Of a stretch of 64,000 nucleotides of DNA, positions 26,702 to 35,890 are shown piece by piece. The translations under genes and the position numbers were made by a program. Below the pieces are notes generated by a model. The model was not told the DNA's origin, did not search any database, and saw only the letters and a list, made by a program, of their open reading frames with translations. The stretch is from JAABVD01 sp965204545 (GTDB taxonomy: Bacteria; Verrucomicrobiota; Verrucomicrobiia; Opitutales; UBA2995). Each line of letters starts with the position of its first letter. The first letter of the stretch is position 1. Where the stretch lies: the NCBI GenBank assembly GCA_965204545.1, contig CBDBFA010000003.1:186001-250000 (forward strand), read 5' to 3'.

Positions 26702-28078
26702 CTATGCCAGTATCTCGTGGATCACATTGCCGTGAACATCTGTAAGGCGATAGTGACGGCCCTGAAATTTATAGGTCAGTTGGGTGTGGTCTATTCCGAG
26801 TTGGTGCAAAATCGTAGCATGCAGGTCATGCACGTAGACCGGTTTGTCCACGATGTTGTAGCTAAAGTCATCCGTTGTGCCGTAGGTAAAGCCAGGCTTT
26901 ACTCCCCCACCCGCCAGCCAAACGGTAAAACAACGCGGATGATGGTCCCGACCGTAGTCCTCAGGCGAAAGCGGACCCTGACAATAAACGGTGCGACCAA
27001 ACTCCCCGCCCCAAATAACCAGCGTGTCATCGAGCATGCCGCGCTGTTTCAAATCGGTCACCAAAGCAGCAGATGCCTGGTCGGTATCCTTGCATTGAAT
27101 GCGAATCTTTTCAGGCAACTCCGTATGTTGGTCCCAACCGCGATGAAAGAGCTGAACAAAGCGCACTCCGCGCTCCGACATGCGACGCGCTAACAGACAA
27201 TTGTAGGCATAGGTCCCCGGTTTGCGCGAATCCTCACCGTAGAGATCAAGGACATGGTCCGGTTCAGACTGAATATCGGTCAACTCCGGAACGGACGACT
27301 GCATGCGATAGGCCATTTCGTACTGAGCTATGCGGGTCTGAATTTCAGGATCCCCAAAATCCTGGTAACGCATTTCGTTCAGCCTGCCTACATCGTCGAT
27401 CATTTTACGGCGAGTCTGTGAATCGACTCCTTCCGGATTCGAAAGATAGAGCACCGGATCCTTGGTAGATCGAAATTTAACGCCTTGGTATTTCGTCGGC
27501 AAAAAACCGCTTCCCCAAAGCCTATCGTAAAGAGGCTGGCCTCCATCGCCGGAAATGAGGGCTATGAAGGCCGGCAGATCTTCATTCTCACTCCCCAATC
27601 CATAAGACAACCAGGCCCCGATACTGGGCCGACCGGCTAGCTGAAACCCGGTTTGAAAAAACGTAATGGCCGGATCGTGGTTGATGGCTTCTGTCTTCAT
27701 GGTTCTGATGAAGCAGAGATCATCCACGATCTTGGCCGTGTGGGGAAGCAAGTCACTCACCCAAGCCTGACACTCCCCGTGCCGGGCAAAGTCAAATAAG
27801 GTTGGAACGACCGGAAACCGATCTTGAGTAGCCGTCATCCCGGTAAAGCGCTGTCCCTGACGAATGGAATCCGGAAGATCGGTATCACGGAGGTCGTAGA
27901 GCGAGGGTTTGTGGTCGAACAGATCCATCTGTGACGGCCCTCCCGATTGAAACAGGAAAATGATGCGTTTCACTTTAGGAGGGAGCGTCGGGACCGTACC
28001 CAGCAGGCTGCTCAGGGCCATGGTCCCGATCCCACCGCACATGCCGCTCATAAAGTCTCTGCGCGTAAGCTTGCTCAT
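26702..28078 (-). CDS. DUF1501 family protein (Tat-exported)
   Basis: 458 aa. The N-terminus MSKLTRRDFMSGMCGG is a Tat signal. KRIIFLFQSGGPSQMDLFDH, GRPSIGAWLSYGLGSEN, WDQH and IWGGEFGRT are the conserved DUF1501 blocks, which share the alkaline-phosphatase/sulfatase-like fold. In PVC genomes these proteins are nearly always the partner of a DUF1549/DUF1553 cytochrome gene, as here: the ATG overlaps the upstream partner's stop by 4 bases (28075-28078). The biochemical role is undetermined; a periplasmic hydrolase or chaperone role in polysaccharide use is often supposed. Confidence 0.93.
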   Translation of the reverse strand: MSKLTRRDFMSGMCGGIGTMALSSLLGTVPTLPPKVKRIIFLFQSGGPSQMDLFDHKPSLYDLRDTDLPDSIRQGQRFTGMTATQDRFPVVPTLFDFARHGECQAWVSDLLPHTAKIVDDLCFIRTMKTEAINHDPAITFFQTGFQLAGRPSIGAWLSYGLGSENEDLPAFIALISGDGGQPLYDRLWGSGFLPTKYQGVKFRSTKDPVLYLSNPEGVDSQTRRKMIDDVGRLNEMRYQDFGDPEIQTRIAQYEMAYRMQSSVPELTDIQSEPDHVLDLYGEDSRKPGTYAYNCLLARRMSERGVRFVQLFHRGWDQHTELPEKIRIQCKDTDQASAALVTDLKQRGMLDDTLVIWGGEFGRTVYCQGPLSPEDYGRDHHPRCFTVWLAGGGVKPGFTYGTTDDFSYNIVDKPVYVHDLHATILHQLGIDHTQLTYKFQGRHYRLTDVHGNVIHEILA

Positions 28079-31000
28079 TCTTTGGTTACGGTTTCATCAA
28101 GGTTTAAAAGCGTGCTGCAAATCATTGTCCAACTGGCCAACACGGCGGTTGGAATCGTTTTTTCGACCGGCCATTCGCCAAACGAGACCAAGGCTTCAGC
28201 CGCTTTGGGCTCCATAAGGTATTTTTTCTGATATTGGTTCTTACTAGCCAGCAATATACGGGTTTCTTCCGGCTTTGGCAATCTTCCAAGCAATTGGAGG
28301 TAGGCGTTGCTTAGTATCTCCCGGTCATTCCAGGAATTGGATAGAATTTCTTGGGCGAAGACACGCGCGGCTTCCACAAAGGTAACGTCGTTCATCAGGT
28401 TGAGCGCTTGTAACGGAGTATTCGTCCTTCTTATCGCCTCGTCGCAGGCTTCGCGGCCCGCTGCATCGAAATTGATCATCATGGGCGGCGGAACCGTTCG
28501 TTTCCAATAGGTGTAAATGCTTCGCCGATACAGATCTTTCCCTTTTGCCTGCACGTAATCCGTGTCCGAAGCAAAATCGGCCCAGAGCCCTTCCGGTTGG
28601 TAGGTCTTCACGCTGGGGCCACCGATTTCCCGATGCAAAAGGCCGCTTGCCGCGAGGGCCTGATCCCGGAGCATTTCTGCCGGTAACCTGAAACGGGGGC
28701 CTCGGGCGAGCAGGCGATTTTCGGGATCTTTTTCAAGGAGTTCCGGGCTCACCCGGGAAGATTGCCCGTAGGTATTGCTGGTCAGCATAAGGAACAGCAT
28801 GTGCTGCAAGTCCCAGCCCGACTCTACAAACTCGACAGCCAGCCAATCGAGTAGTTTTGGGTGACTGGGCCGTTCTCCCTGAACGCCAAAGTCCTCCGTC
28901 GTTTTTACCAGACCCGTACCAAAAATATCTCGCCAGAGGCGATTTACCACTACGCGCGCGGTCAACGGATTATCTCCTGACACGAGCCATTTGGCCAACC
29001 CCAGGCGGTTAGGCGGAAAATCCTCCGGCAACGGCGGTAAGGAAGAAGGCACCCCCGGCTCCACCGGATTTCCCGGTTGATCATAAATACCACGAGTGAG
29101 AACGCGGGCCTGCCGCGGCATCTCTTCCCGCATGACCATCACTGTGGGAATGTTTTCTTCAAATTCTCTCAAAGCGGTTTCCGCTGATCGCCAGTCACTG
29201 TATGCTTGCCGAAGTTTCTCGGGTCCTCCCTGATGCAAAAAGAAATGACGTACTTTTTCTCTTTGGGAATCGCTCCGATTCCCGGGAGAATGATTGAGAA
29301 TATTATCGAGGCTGGCCGGTTCATAAACCACCCGTACTTCCTCGGGACTCAGCACCCGGTCAAAAAAGCGAACGTCATTCACTTGCCCGTCCAATTGAGC
29401 CATCCCCTTACCGATTCTGAGTGGCTCCTCTGAATCGAAATCCTGATTCAGAAAATCGTAATTCGCCTTATGCCTCACTCGCTCACCATTGACGTAGACG
29501 TGAATATCCTTGGCCCGGCGCGTGCCTCCATAGCTCACAAACAAGTGTACCCATTCACCTTGAGGAACAGGTTCAAGCGTCTCAACTTTTACCGAATCAT
29601 CCAACCACCGTTGCACAAAGTTTGCCTGAACCGTTCCCTTGTCTGTCAGGTGTAAATTATAACCACGCCCTTTCGGCACCGGTTTCATCCGGGACAATAT
29701 CGTGCCTGAAGAATAGTCCTCGATCTTGATCCACCCTCCAAAAGAAAATTTGTCAAAGTAACCAAAAATTCCTTCGTCCTCAAATTCCCGACCAACGAGC
29801 CTGTCTTCCTTCAGGTTAGTAACCAGCCCGGCCTTTACGGTCCAATCATCTGGTAATGCGGAAACCTGCAATTCCCACTCTGAAAAATAGCGATCATATC
29901 GCTTATTTTCCATTGCCCAAGCCCGTCGAGCCGCTGCTTCCCGGTTTATCAAGTCCGCCAACTCAGCTTGCTGGGACCTGGTCGGAGCTTTCAACCAGGG
30001 TTCGGAATTCCCTTCTTTCCACGCGCGCCCGTACTCGGGGATGTTGTTGAACATGGAAAAGACCTGGTAGTAGTCGCGCTGGGAAATCGGATCGTATTTA
30101 TGATTGTGGCAACGCGCGCAACCCATGGTGATTCCTTGCCAAATCGTAAAGGTCGTATCCACCCGGTCTACCACGTATTCGACCTGAAATTCTTCCGGTA
30201 CGATTCCACCCTCAGCATTTCCGCGGTGATTTCTGTTGAACCCGGTCGCTATCATTTGATCGAGGCTCGGATCGGGCAACAAGTCACCCGCCAACTGCTC
30301 GATGGTAAATCGGTCGAACGGCATATTGGAATTGTAAGCCTCGATCACCCAATCCCGCCAGCGCCACATTTCGCGCCAGCCATCGTTCTGGTAACCACTG
30401 GTGTCGGCATAGCGCGCCGCGTCCAGCCAGCGGATGGCCATTTTTTCCCCGTAGGCATTCGACTTCAGCAAGCGCTTAGCGGTCCGCCCGACGGAAGAAT
30501 TGAGAAATTCCTCAATCGATTCCGGGGTCGGAGGAAGGCCGGTCAGATCAAAGTGCAAACGACGAGCCAGGACCCCAGGATCGGCCGGTGGCGAGGGTGA
30601 CAGTCCCTCAGCATCCAACCGCCCGAGGACAAAGGCATCGATAGGGTTCCGAATCCATTCAGGTTTCGAAACGGTAGGCGCGGGCGGACGCGTCGGAGGA
30701 ACCAAGGACCAATGTCGGGTCCATTCCGCACCCTCGGAAATCCACTTTTCGATAAGCGCGATCTCACTCCCGTTTAAATGCCGATCCGCCTCTTCCGGCG
30801 GCATGCGCTCTTCCGGATCCGGATGGGAAATGCGGTAGAAAAGTTCGCTCTTCTCCAAGTCTCCCGAGGCGACAACCTTGAATTCCCCTAAATCGCCAAA
30901 CAGGCCGTCGTGGGTATCCAATCGCAAATCGGCTTCCCGCTGAGCCGCATCCGGACCGTGACACTGAAAACAATTATCCGAGAGAATGGGTCTGATATCC

Positions 31001-31086
31001 CGATCGAAATCGACCGTTCCTGCTCCAAAGGACTTTGAAGACAGAGCGAAAGCAGCCAAGTAGAAAAAAAAGCGATGAATTGCCAT
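28075..31086 (-). CDS. PSCyt1-DUF1549-LamG-DUF1553 cytochrome protein
   Basis: 1003 aa from ATG 31086, which starts the signal peptide (AIHRFFFYLAAFALSS). Domains in order: planctomycete cytochrome C with CFQCHG near residue 40; DUF1549 from about 130 with RWLDAARYADTSGYQNDG and a second CARCH near 320; a LamG/concanavalin-like insert with FSFGGWIKIED at about 470, then IHVYVNGERVRHK; and C-terminal DUF1553 with LTARVVVNRLWRDIFGTGLV and GERPSHPKLLDWLA. The LamG insert suggests carbohydrate binding next to a redox centre. Coupled to DUF1501 downstream. Function inferred as a periplasmic redox step in polysaccharide breakdown. Confidence 0.93.
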   Translation of the reverse strand: MAIHRFFFYLAAFALSSKSFGAGTVDFDRDIRPILSDNCFQCHGPDAAQREADLRLDTHDGLFGDLGEFKVVASGDLEKSELFYRISHPDPEERMPPEEADRHLNGSEIALIEKWISEGAEWTRHWSLVPPTRPPAPTVSKPEWIRNPIDAFVLGRLDAEGLSPSPPADPGVLARRLHFDLTGLPPTPESIEEFLNSSVGRTAKRLLKSNAYGEKMAIRWLDAARYADTSGYQNDGWREMWRWRDWVIEAYNSNMPFDRFTIEQLAGDLLPDPSLDQMIATGFNRNHRGNAEGGIVPEEFQVEYVVDRVDTTFTIWQGITMGCARCHNHKYDPISQRDYYQVFSMFNNIPEYGRAWKEGNSEPWLKAPTRSQQAELADLINREAAARRAWAMENKRYDRYFSEWELQVSALPDDWTVKAGLVTNLKEDRLVGREFEDEGIFGYFDKFSFGGWIKIEDYSSGTILSRMKPVPKGRGYNLHLTDKGTVQANFVQRWLDDSVKVETLEPVPQGEWVHLFVSYGGTRRAKDIHVYVNGERVRHKANYDFLNQDFDSEEPLRIGKGMAQLDGQVNDVRFFDRVLSPEEVRVVYEPASLDNILNHSPGNRSDSQREKVRHFFLHQGGPEKLRQAYSDWRSAETALREFEENIPTVMVMREEMPRQARVLTRGIYDQPGNPVEPGVPSSLPPLPEDFPPNRLGLAKWLVSGDNPLTARVVVNRLWRDIFGTGLVKTTEDFGVQGERPSHPKLLDWLAVEFVESGWDLQHMLFLMLTSNTYGQSSRVSPELLEKDPENRLLARGPRFRLPAEMLRDQALAASGLLHREIGGPSVKTYQPEGLWADFASDTDYVQAKGKDLYRRSIYTYWKRTVPPPMMINFDAAGREACDEAIRRTNTPLQALNLMNDVTFVEAARVFAQEILSNSWNDREILSNAYLQLLGRLPKPEETRILLASKNQYQKKYLMEPKAAEALVSFGEWPVEKTIPTAVLASWTMICSTLLNLDETVTKE

Positions 31087-31302
31087 GGAAAGCCGATTCA
31101 GCAAAAGGTTGGCCTCATCCCTTTAAGTTACGCAATAAGGAGGCTAGATTACAAATCTTTTTGGCTAAGCTAAGGGGTCCATGGAGGCCCATCCCTGAAG
31201 GCGTTCGCTTTTCCAACCAAGGCCTTCAGACCTGTGCATCCGAAATGCAGCCTTGTCTCTCAGCCTGTGCTTTCCGTGTCCACGAAATCGAGGGAATTCC
31301 CC

Positions 31303-32469
31303 TTATCCCAAAACATCGTCAAGCGGCTTTTCCGGATCGAGATTTTCCAGAAAGTCCCCACAGGGAATGAACAAGGTATTTTTACGGAGAAGCCGCTCTT
31401 CACCACGATACAATAAGACGGTTTTACTGATTGGATAATCCTTCTTGAACTCAATCAATGGCTTGAGATCGGCCGGACGAATCCGGGCGGTATTTTTAAC
31501 CTCAAAAGCATAAATGCCATGTTCACCGTAGAGAACAAAATCGACTTCAACACCTCCACGAGACCTCCAAAAATAGATTTCGTAGGGATTATTCCGATAC
31601 GAGTTCCAGGCTCGAAGGTGCTGGTAAACCAAGCCCTCCAAGGCAGCTCCACCAATTTCCTCCGGGCTGTCCAAAGGACCTTTAGGACGAAGGATTTTAA
31701 AGACGCCGACATCGAAGAGATAAAACTTAGGATGAGATACGATTGCCCTTCGCGCCCGCTTGGAGAATGCCTTTAAACGGGTTGCCAATAAAATGTCCTC
31801 CAATATTGAAATGTAATTTTCCACAACCTTGCGTTCCACTTCGCACTCTCGTGCGACATTACTGATATTGAGAAGAGATGCGTGTGAAAAACTGATCGCC
31901 TCCAAAAACCGGGAAAAATTGCCGATGTTTCTTACGAAACCCTCATATTGAACTTCCTCTCTTATGTACAGGGCCACATAAGTTTCCAGCGTTTCAACCG
32001 GGTTTTCGGAGAGAACAACTAATGGAAGCATGCCCCACTCTAATGCCGCATCGAAATTCAAATCTCCCTTTCCTTCGTTGAGCAGAAAGGGATGCATGTG
32101 TTTGAGCACAGCCCTACCCGCGAGCAGATCTATCCCCGAACGTTTCAACTTTCGTGCGCTGGAACCGGTCAGTATGAACTGTTGCCCCCGTTTTTCTTCC
32201 ATGAGCTTGTGGATCGCATCCAGCAATTCCGGAACTTTTTGAACCTCATCCACGATGATTACCGGGGCCGAAGGATTCCCATGAACTTGCTCTATAATCA
32301 ATTCCGGTCTGGCCTGATAGCGCCTCAAGGTAGCGGGATGAAGCAAATCAATGTAATATGCATCCGGATAAACTGCCTTCAGAAAGGTGGATTTTCCGGT
32401 TCCACGGGGACCAAACAGAAAAAAATGCTGCTCAGACGGTTTAAAGCATCTCGGAATTAAAGTTTCCAT
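31303..32469 (-). CDS. AAA+ ATPase with DUF4143 (archaeal-type ATPase family)
   Basis: 388 aa. Walker A GPRGTGKST (residues 20-28), Walker B IIVDE (71-75) and sensor FILTGSSARKLK mark a P-loop ATPase. The C-terminal half has the DUF4143 nuclease-like fold: EGLVYQHLRAW and YFWRSRGGVEVDFVLYG, then YAFEVKNTA, where Glu-Asp/Glu-x-Lys matches a PD-(D/E)XK pattern. These proteins are common and widely transferred in bacteria with no settled function; links to DNA metabolism or toxin-antitoxin-like behaviour have been proposed. It is cytoplasmic, unrelated to its neighbours, and adjoins a degenerate 0.86-kb region, suggesting an acquired cargo gene. Confidence 0.9.
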   Translation of the reverse strand: METLIPRCFKPSEQHFFLFGPRGTGKSTFLKAVYPDAYYIDLLHPATLRRYQARPELIIEQVHGNPSAPVIIVDEVQKVPELLDAIHKLMEEKRGQQFILTGSSARKLKRSGIDLLAGRAVLKHMHPFLLNEGKGDLNFDAALEWGMLPLVVLSENPVETLETYVALYIREEVQYEGFVRNIGNFSRFLEAISFSHASLLNISNVARECEVERKVVENYISILEDILLATRLKAFSKRARRAIVSHPKFYLFDVGVFKILRPKGPLDSPEEIGGAALEGLVYQHLRAWNSYRNNPYEIYFWRSRGGVEVDFVLYGEHGIYAFEVKNTARIRPADLKPLIEFKKDYPISKTVLLYRGEERLLRKNTLFIPCGDFLENLDPEKPLDDVLG

Positions 32470-33325
32470 TTTAGGTCGAAATTTGGAATTTATGATTCCA
32501 TAATCGCAGTAAAATAGAATATTTCAAGCCTGATTTGGCAAACACTAAACCGGTTACTACCACCCGTTCCGTCCTATAGCCTAACCAAGATGTCTCCACC
32601 TGGGTGAGATTGTATTCGCGTTGCATCCGTATTGCCGGGCGTCGTGTGCTTCCGGTTTTTCGATGGGCGCTTGGTTATAGGGATCAAGGGACAGGTTGAG
32701 CCGAGCGTTATAGCAAAGCGGAACAATACTCGGCCGGATGCATGAAACGCGTGTTGATCTACCTTCTTGGGGCCGTGATTACCGTAGCCGCATTTCTTGT
32801 GTCCCTGTTCCTTTGCTTCCCCCATCCCGATTTTCCCTCTCAGGTGGGTCAATTTTAAACCGCCCATAGTGGGTCAGTTTTAAACCGCCCTTTTTAAGAG
32901 CGTCGCCATCCGCGTCTTCCCTGTTACGAGGCTGTGTCAACTTTCGGAGGACTGCGACTCCTCCTGCGGCCTGCATTGTTCTCTGTGTACGCTTCGTAGA
33001 TGCTGTTTTACCGTCCGACAACACCTTCCCAGGCCAGTCGGTTCGGACCATCACTATGTATCCATTTCCTTTTGACGATTTAGCTAACATCCACGCAACA
33101 CTCGATATATTGTACTGGTTAGGTTTTCAATAATGGGGTTTTGCTCCCCAACGGAAGCGCCTTGCTTCGCTCGGCGCACAAACATCAAGGGCTGATCCGG
33201 TAGCCTCAGGCTGCTTGACACCACCTGAAATATTTTGAGAATGAGGCCTCATTAAGCTGTCCACCCATCGAAACACGGTCAAATGAAGCAATCGATGGCT
33301 CCATTTCCGAGCTTCGATTCGATAA
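32470..33325. other. 856-bp gene-poor region with degenerate mobile-element traces
   Basis: No frame here is convincing as a gene; the longest are 85-103 codons and read like low-quality sequence. A near-exact direct repeat GTGGGTCA-TTTTAAACCGCC occurs twice in tandem (about 32843-32895), reminiscent of the repeated terminal sequences of IS21-type elements. I see no recognisable istA/istB coding. The region separates the minus-strand ATPase from the plus-strand hydroxyproline operon and should include that operon's promoter. Confidence 0.45.
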
Positions 33326-34576
33326 GTGTCAAGGAAACCGCAAAAGATCGTAATCATCGGTGGCGGAATCATAGGACTATGCATCGCTTACTATGCCGCG
33401 AAAAAGGGGTACGAAATCCTGGTTCTCGAACGTTCGAAACCCGACCACCAAGGCTGCTCTTTCGGTAATGCGGGATTGATCGTTCCCAGTCATATCGTGC
33501 CTCTCGCGGCTCCAGGTGCAATCGCAAAAGGACTCCGTTGGCTGATTAATCCGGAAAGCCCCTTTTACATAAAACCAAGCCTCAATTGGAGCCTTATCCG
33601 CTGGATGATGCGCTTCTGGAGGCACTCAAACAAATCGCATGTCCGCAACTGCGCGGATTTGCTGGCCCAGCTTAATCTGGAAAGCCGAAAACTGTTTAAC
33701 GACCTATCCGAGGACAATGAGATTGGACTGAAGAAACGCGGATTGCTCATGCTCTGCAAAACACAACAATCCCTGGACGAAGAATCGGCCACCGCGGACC
33801 TCGCCAACAAGCTCGGCATGCAAACCGAAGTCTGCTCTTCTTCGCGATTGAAGGAGCTGGATCCCTCCGTCGAGATGGATGTATGCGGCGGCGTATGGTT
33901 CAAACAGGATTGCCACCTTCATCCTCACCGCTTGATGGAGGCCCTGCGCAAACGCATCCTCGAAAATGGCGGCACCATTAGATATGGTGCCGATGTCAGA
34001 AAATTCGAATACGCAAACGCCGCTATCTCAAGAGCGATTCTCGCAGATGGCGAAGCCATCGAGGGAGACCACTTCGCGCTCGCCGGGGGGAGCTGGTCCA
34101 ACCAGCTAAGCCGTACAATCGGTCTCAACCTTCCTCTGCAAGCAGGCAAAGGCTACTCCCTTACCTTAAGCGAACCTCCTCAGCTCCCGACGTTCTCCTC
34201 AATTCTGGTCGAAGCGAAGGTAGCAGTAACGCCAATGGGGCCATCCCTACGATTTTCAGGCACCATGGAAGTGGGAGCCGCCGGCACGCACATCAACCCA
34301 AGACGCATTCAGGGCATCATTAAATCCGCTTCCAGCTATCTCCCGCAATTCCATCACGAAGACTTCAGGAACGTCACACCCTGGGCAGGACTCCGCCCAT
34401 GTTCGCCCGACGGACTGCCCTATGTCGGAAGCTCGCCTAAATGCCGCAACCTCGTCATCGCCACGGGTCACGGGATGATGGGATTGAGCCTCGGGCCCGT
34501 TACCGGCAAGCTGGTCACGGATCTCATCACAGGCGACGGCCATCCAGACGCGCGCCTCAGTCCATGCCGATTCTAG
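33326..34576 (+). CDS. FAD-dependent D-amino-acid dehydrogenase, probably cis-4-hydroxy-D-proline dehydrogenase
   Basis: 416 aa from GTG 33326. IVIIGGGIIGL (residues 8-18) is the FAD dinucleotide-binding motif, and GCSFGNAGLIVPSHIVPLA plus the C-terminal WAGLRPCSPDGLPYVG and GHGMMGLSLGPVTGKL blocks are DadA-family signatures. The next two genes are 4-hydroxyproline epimerase and a DHDPS-family deaminase, so the substrate is best read as cis-4-hydroxy-D-proline, oxidised to 1-pyrroline-4-hydroxy-2-carboxylate. A family C repeat lies between this gene and the epimerase. No ribosome site of note precedes the GTG; the first in-frame ATG is far downstream. Alternative: a general D-amino-acid dehydrogenase. 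Confidence 0.82.
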   Translation: MSRKPQKIVIIGGGIIGLCIAYYAAKKGYEILVLERSKPDHQGCSFGNAGLIVPSHIVPLAAPGAIAKGLRWLINPESPFYIKPSLNWSLIRWMMRFWRHSNKSHVRNCADLLAQLNLESRKLFNDLSEDNEIGLKKRGLLMLCKTQQSLDEESATADLANKLGMQTEVCSSSRLKELDPSVEMDVCGGVWFKQDCHLHPHRLMEALRKRILENGGTIRYGADVRKFEYANAAISRAILADGEAIEGDHFALAGGSWSNQLSRTIGLNLPLQAGKGYSLTLSEPPQLPTFSSILVEAKVAVTPMGPSLRFSGTMEVGAAGTHINPRRIQGIIKSASSYLPQFHHEDFRNVTPWAGLRPCSPDGLPYVGSSPKCRNLVIATGHGMMGLSLGPVTGKLVTDLITGDGHPDARLSPCRF

Positions 34577-34872
34577 TGTCATATCCCGTTAATTCGTTCA
34601 CACTATGGACGGACTTTTTCCTATGAATTTGCCTTCAGGATATTTCCCATCACGATCACCATTTTTGTGGAACCCCGTTGGGGTTCGTAATTTTTTCCTT
34701 TTCCTACCCAGCGTGCGCTACGCGACACTGGGCTTTGGAGTTCAACGCCGTTGGCGTTAAGATTTCTATCCGTACCCATCCGTGTAATCCGTGGTTTCTC
34801 CCTCTCTCCCCTCTCTGTGCTCTCTGTGGTGGTTTATTTCAGGGACGCCACACTAGCCCGCATTTCTCACAA
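34574..34872. repeat. Dispersed repeat (family C), composite copy, before the epimerase gene
   Basis: Starts CTAGTGTCATATCCCG at the stop of the upstream gene and ends GGGACGCCACACTAGCCCGC. The CTAGTGT/ACACTAG ends are inverted, suggesting an old insertion with TA-type ends. Shared with 24302-24520 are the ATGGACGGA-TTTTTCCTATG and GCCTTCAGGATAT blocks and the CTGTGGTGGTTTATT end. A GAACCCCGTTGGGGTTC plus CCCAGCGTGCG...CGACACTGGG unit has been inserted in the middle (34670-34745). The 3' end continues into a family B terminus (CCCGCATTTCTCACAAA). No gene in 34577-34882. Confidence 0.7.
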
Positions 34873-34882
34873 ATGTAAGCAT

Positions 34883-35890
34883 ATGTTCCAGCAGCTTAAA
34901 ATAATTGATTCGCACACCGGCGGTGAACCCACTCGGGCCATAATCGACGGCATGCCAGACCTCGGGTCTGGCTCCATGGCAGAGCGGCGCGAAATTCTGT
35001 CAAAGCAGTATGATTGGCTTAGACGGGCCACCGTTCTCGAGCCCCGCGGATTCGAAGCCATAGTCGGCGCCGCGCTGCAAGAATCAACCCTGCCCAACTG
35101 CACTGCTGGCGTGATCTTCTTCAACAATGCCGGCTACCTCAACATGTGCGTGCACGGTATTATTGGATTGGCCATTACCCTCAAACATATGGGGAGAATC
35201 GACACGGGCGTCCATCGCATAGAAACGCCCGTGGGAATCGTAATCGTAAAGCTTAACGAAGACGACTCCGTATCCGTCGAAAACGTCCGCAGCTACAGGA
35301 CCGAGAAAGATGTCGAGATTCTGGTTCCGGAATTTGGCCCCATAGTCGGAGATATCGCTTGGGGCGGAAATTGGTTCTTCATCATAGACGGCCAAGGTCC
35401 CGTTGTGGACTACGCCAACATCAAAGAATTAACCCGCTTCTGCATTAACGCGCGCGAAGCGCTTTCCACCGCCGGCATAACCGGAAACGACGGGTCGGTA
35501 ATCGATCATATCGAAATCTTCGCTCCAGCGAATGAATCAATTGCCGATAGTCGGAATTTCGTCCTCTGCCCGGGCGACGAATACGATCGTTCGCCTTGCG
35601 GAACTGGCCTTTCCGCCCGCCTCGCATGCCTCGCCGAATCCGGTCTATTGAAACCGAACCAAAGCTATCTACAAGCGAGCATTCTTAATACGCTAATGGA
35701 AGGAAGCTTTCGTTCCGATGGCGAAAACGCGGTCATTCCTACTATCACCGCCAAAGCTTGGTTAACCGGAGAATGCGTCCTTGCGATCGATCCTGACGAC
35801 CCGCTAAAATATGGAATCGACGATCGCTCTATCACGCGACTTGCAAACGAAATAAAATCTGAACCCGCGATTTCGCAGCAACCCCAATGA
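34883..35890 (+). CDS. 4-hydroxyproline 2-epimerase
   Basis: 335 aa from ATG 34883; a longer frame runs back through the upstream repeat and is rejected. Proline racemase superfamily: first catalytic Cys at 89 (NMCVHGIIG) and second at 239 (DRSPCGTGLSA), so it is a Cys/Cys racemase-epimerase and not the Cys/Thr dehydratase type. AWGGNWFFIIDG is typical of hydroxyproline epimerases. The first motif reads MCVHG rather than the usual MCGHG. It interconverts trans-4-hydroxy-L-proline and cis-4-hydroxy-D-proline. Its TGA overlaps the next ATG by 4 bases. Confidence 0.9.
   Translation: MFQQLKIIDSHTGGEPTRAIIDGMPDLGSGSMAERREILSKQYDWLRRATVLEPRGFEAIVGAALQESTLPNCTAGVIFFNNAGYLNMCVHGIIGLAITLKHMGRIDTGVHRIETPVGIVIVKLNEDDSVSVENVRSYRTEKDVEILVPEFGPIVGDIAWGGNWFFIIDGQGPVVDYANIKELTRFCINAREALSTAGITGNDGSVIDHIEIFAPANESIADSRNFVLCPGDEYDRSPCGTGLSARLACLAESGLLKPNQSYLQASILNTLMEGSFRSDGENAVIPTITAKAWLTGECVLAIDPDDPLKYGIDDRSITRLANEIKSEPAISQQPQ

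Noticed and set aside
32574..33090. Two minus-strand frames (97 and 103 codons)
   Set aside because: Cross the tandem GTGGGTCA units and read as unstructured basic sequence; treated as degenerate mobile-element DNA.
34751..34882. N-terminal extension of the hydroxyproline epimerase
   Set aside because: Those 44 codons read through the family C repeat; the family N-terminus begins at ATG 34883.
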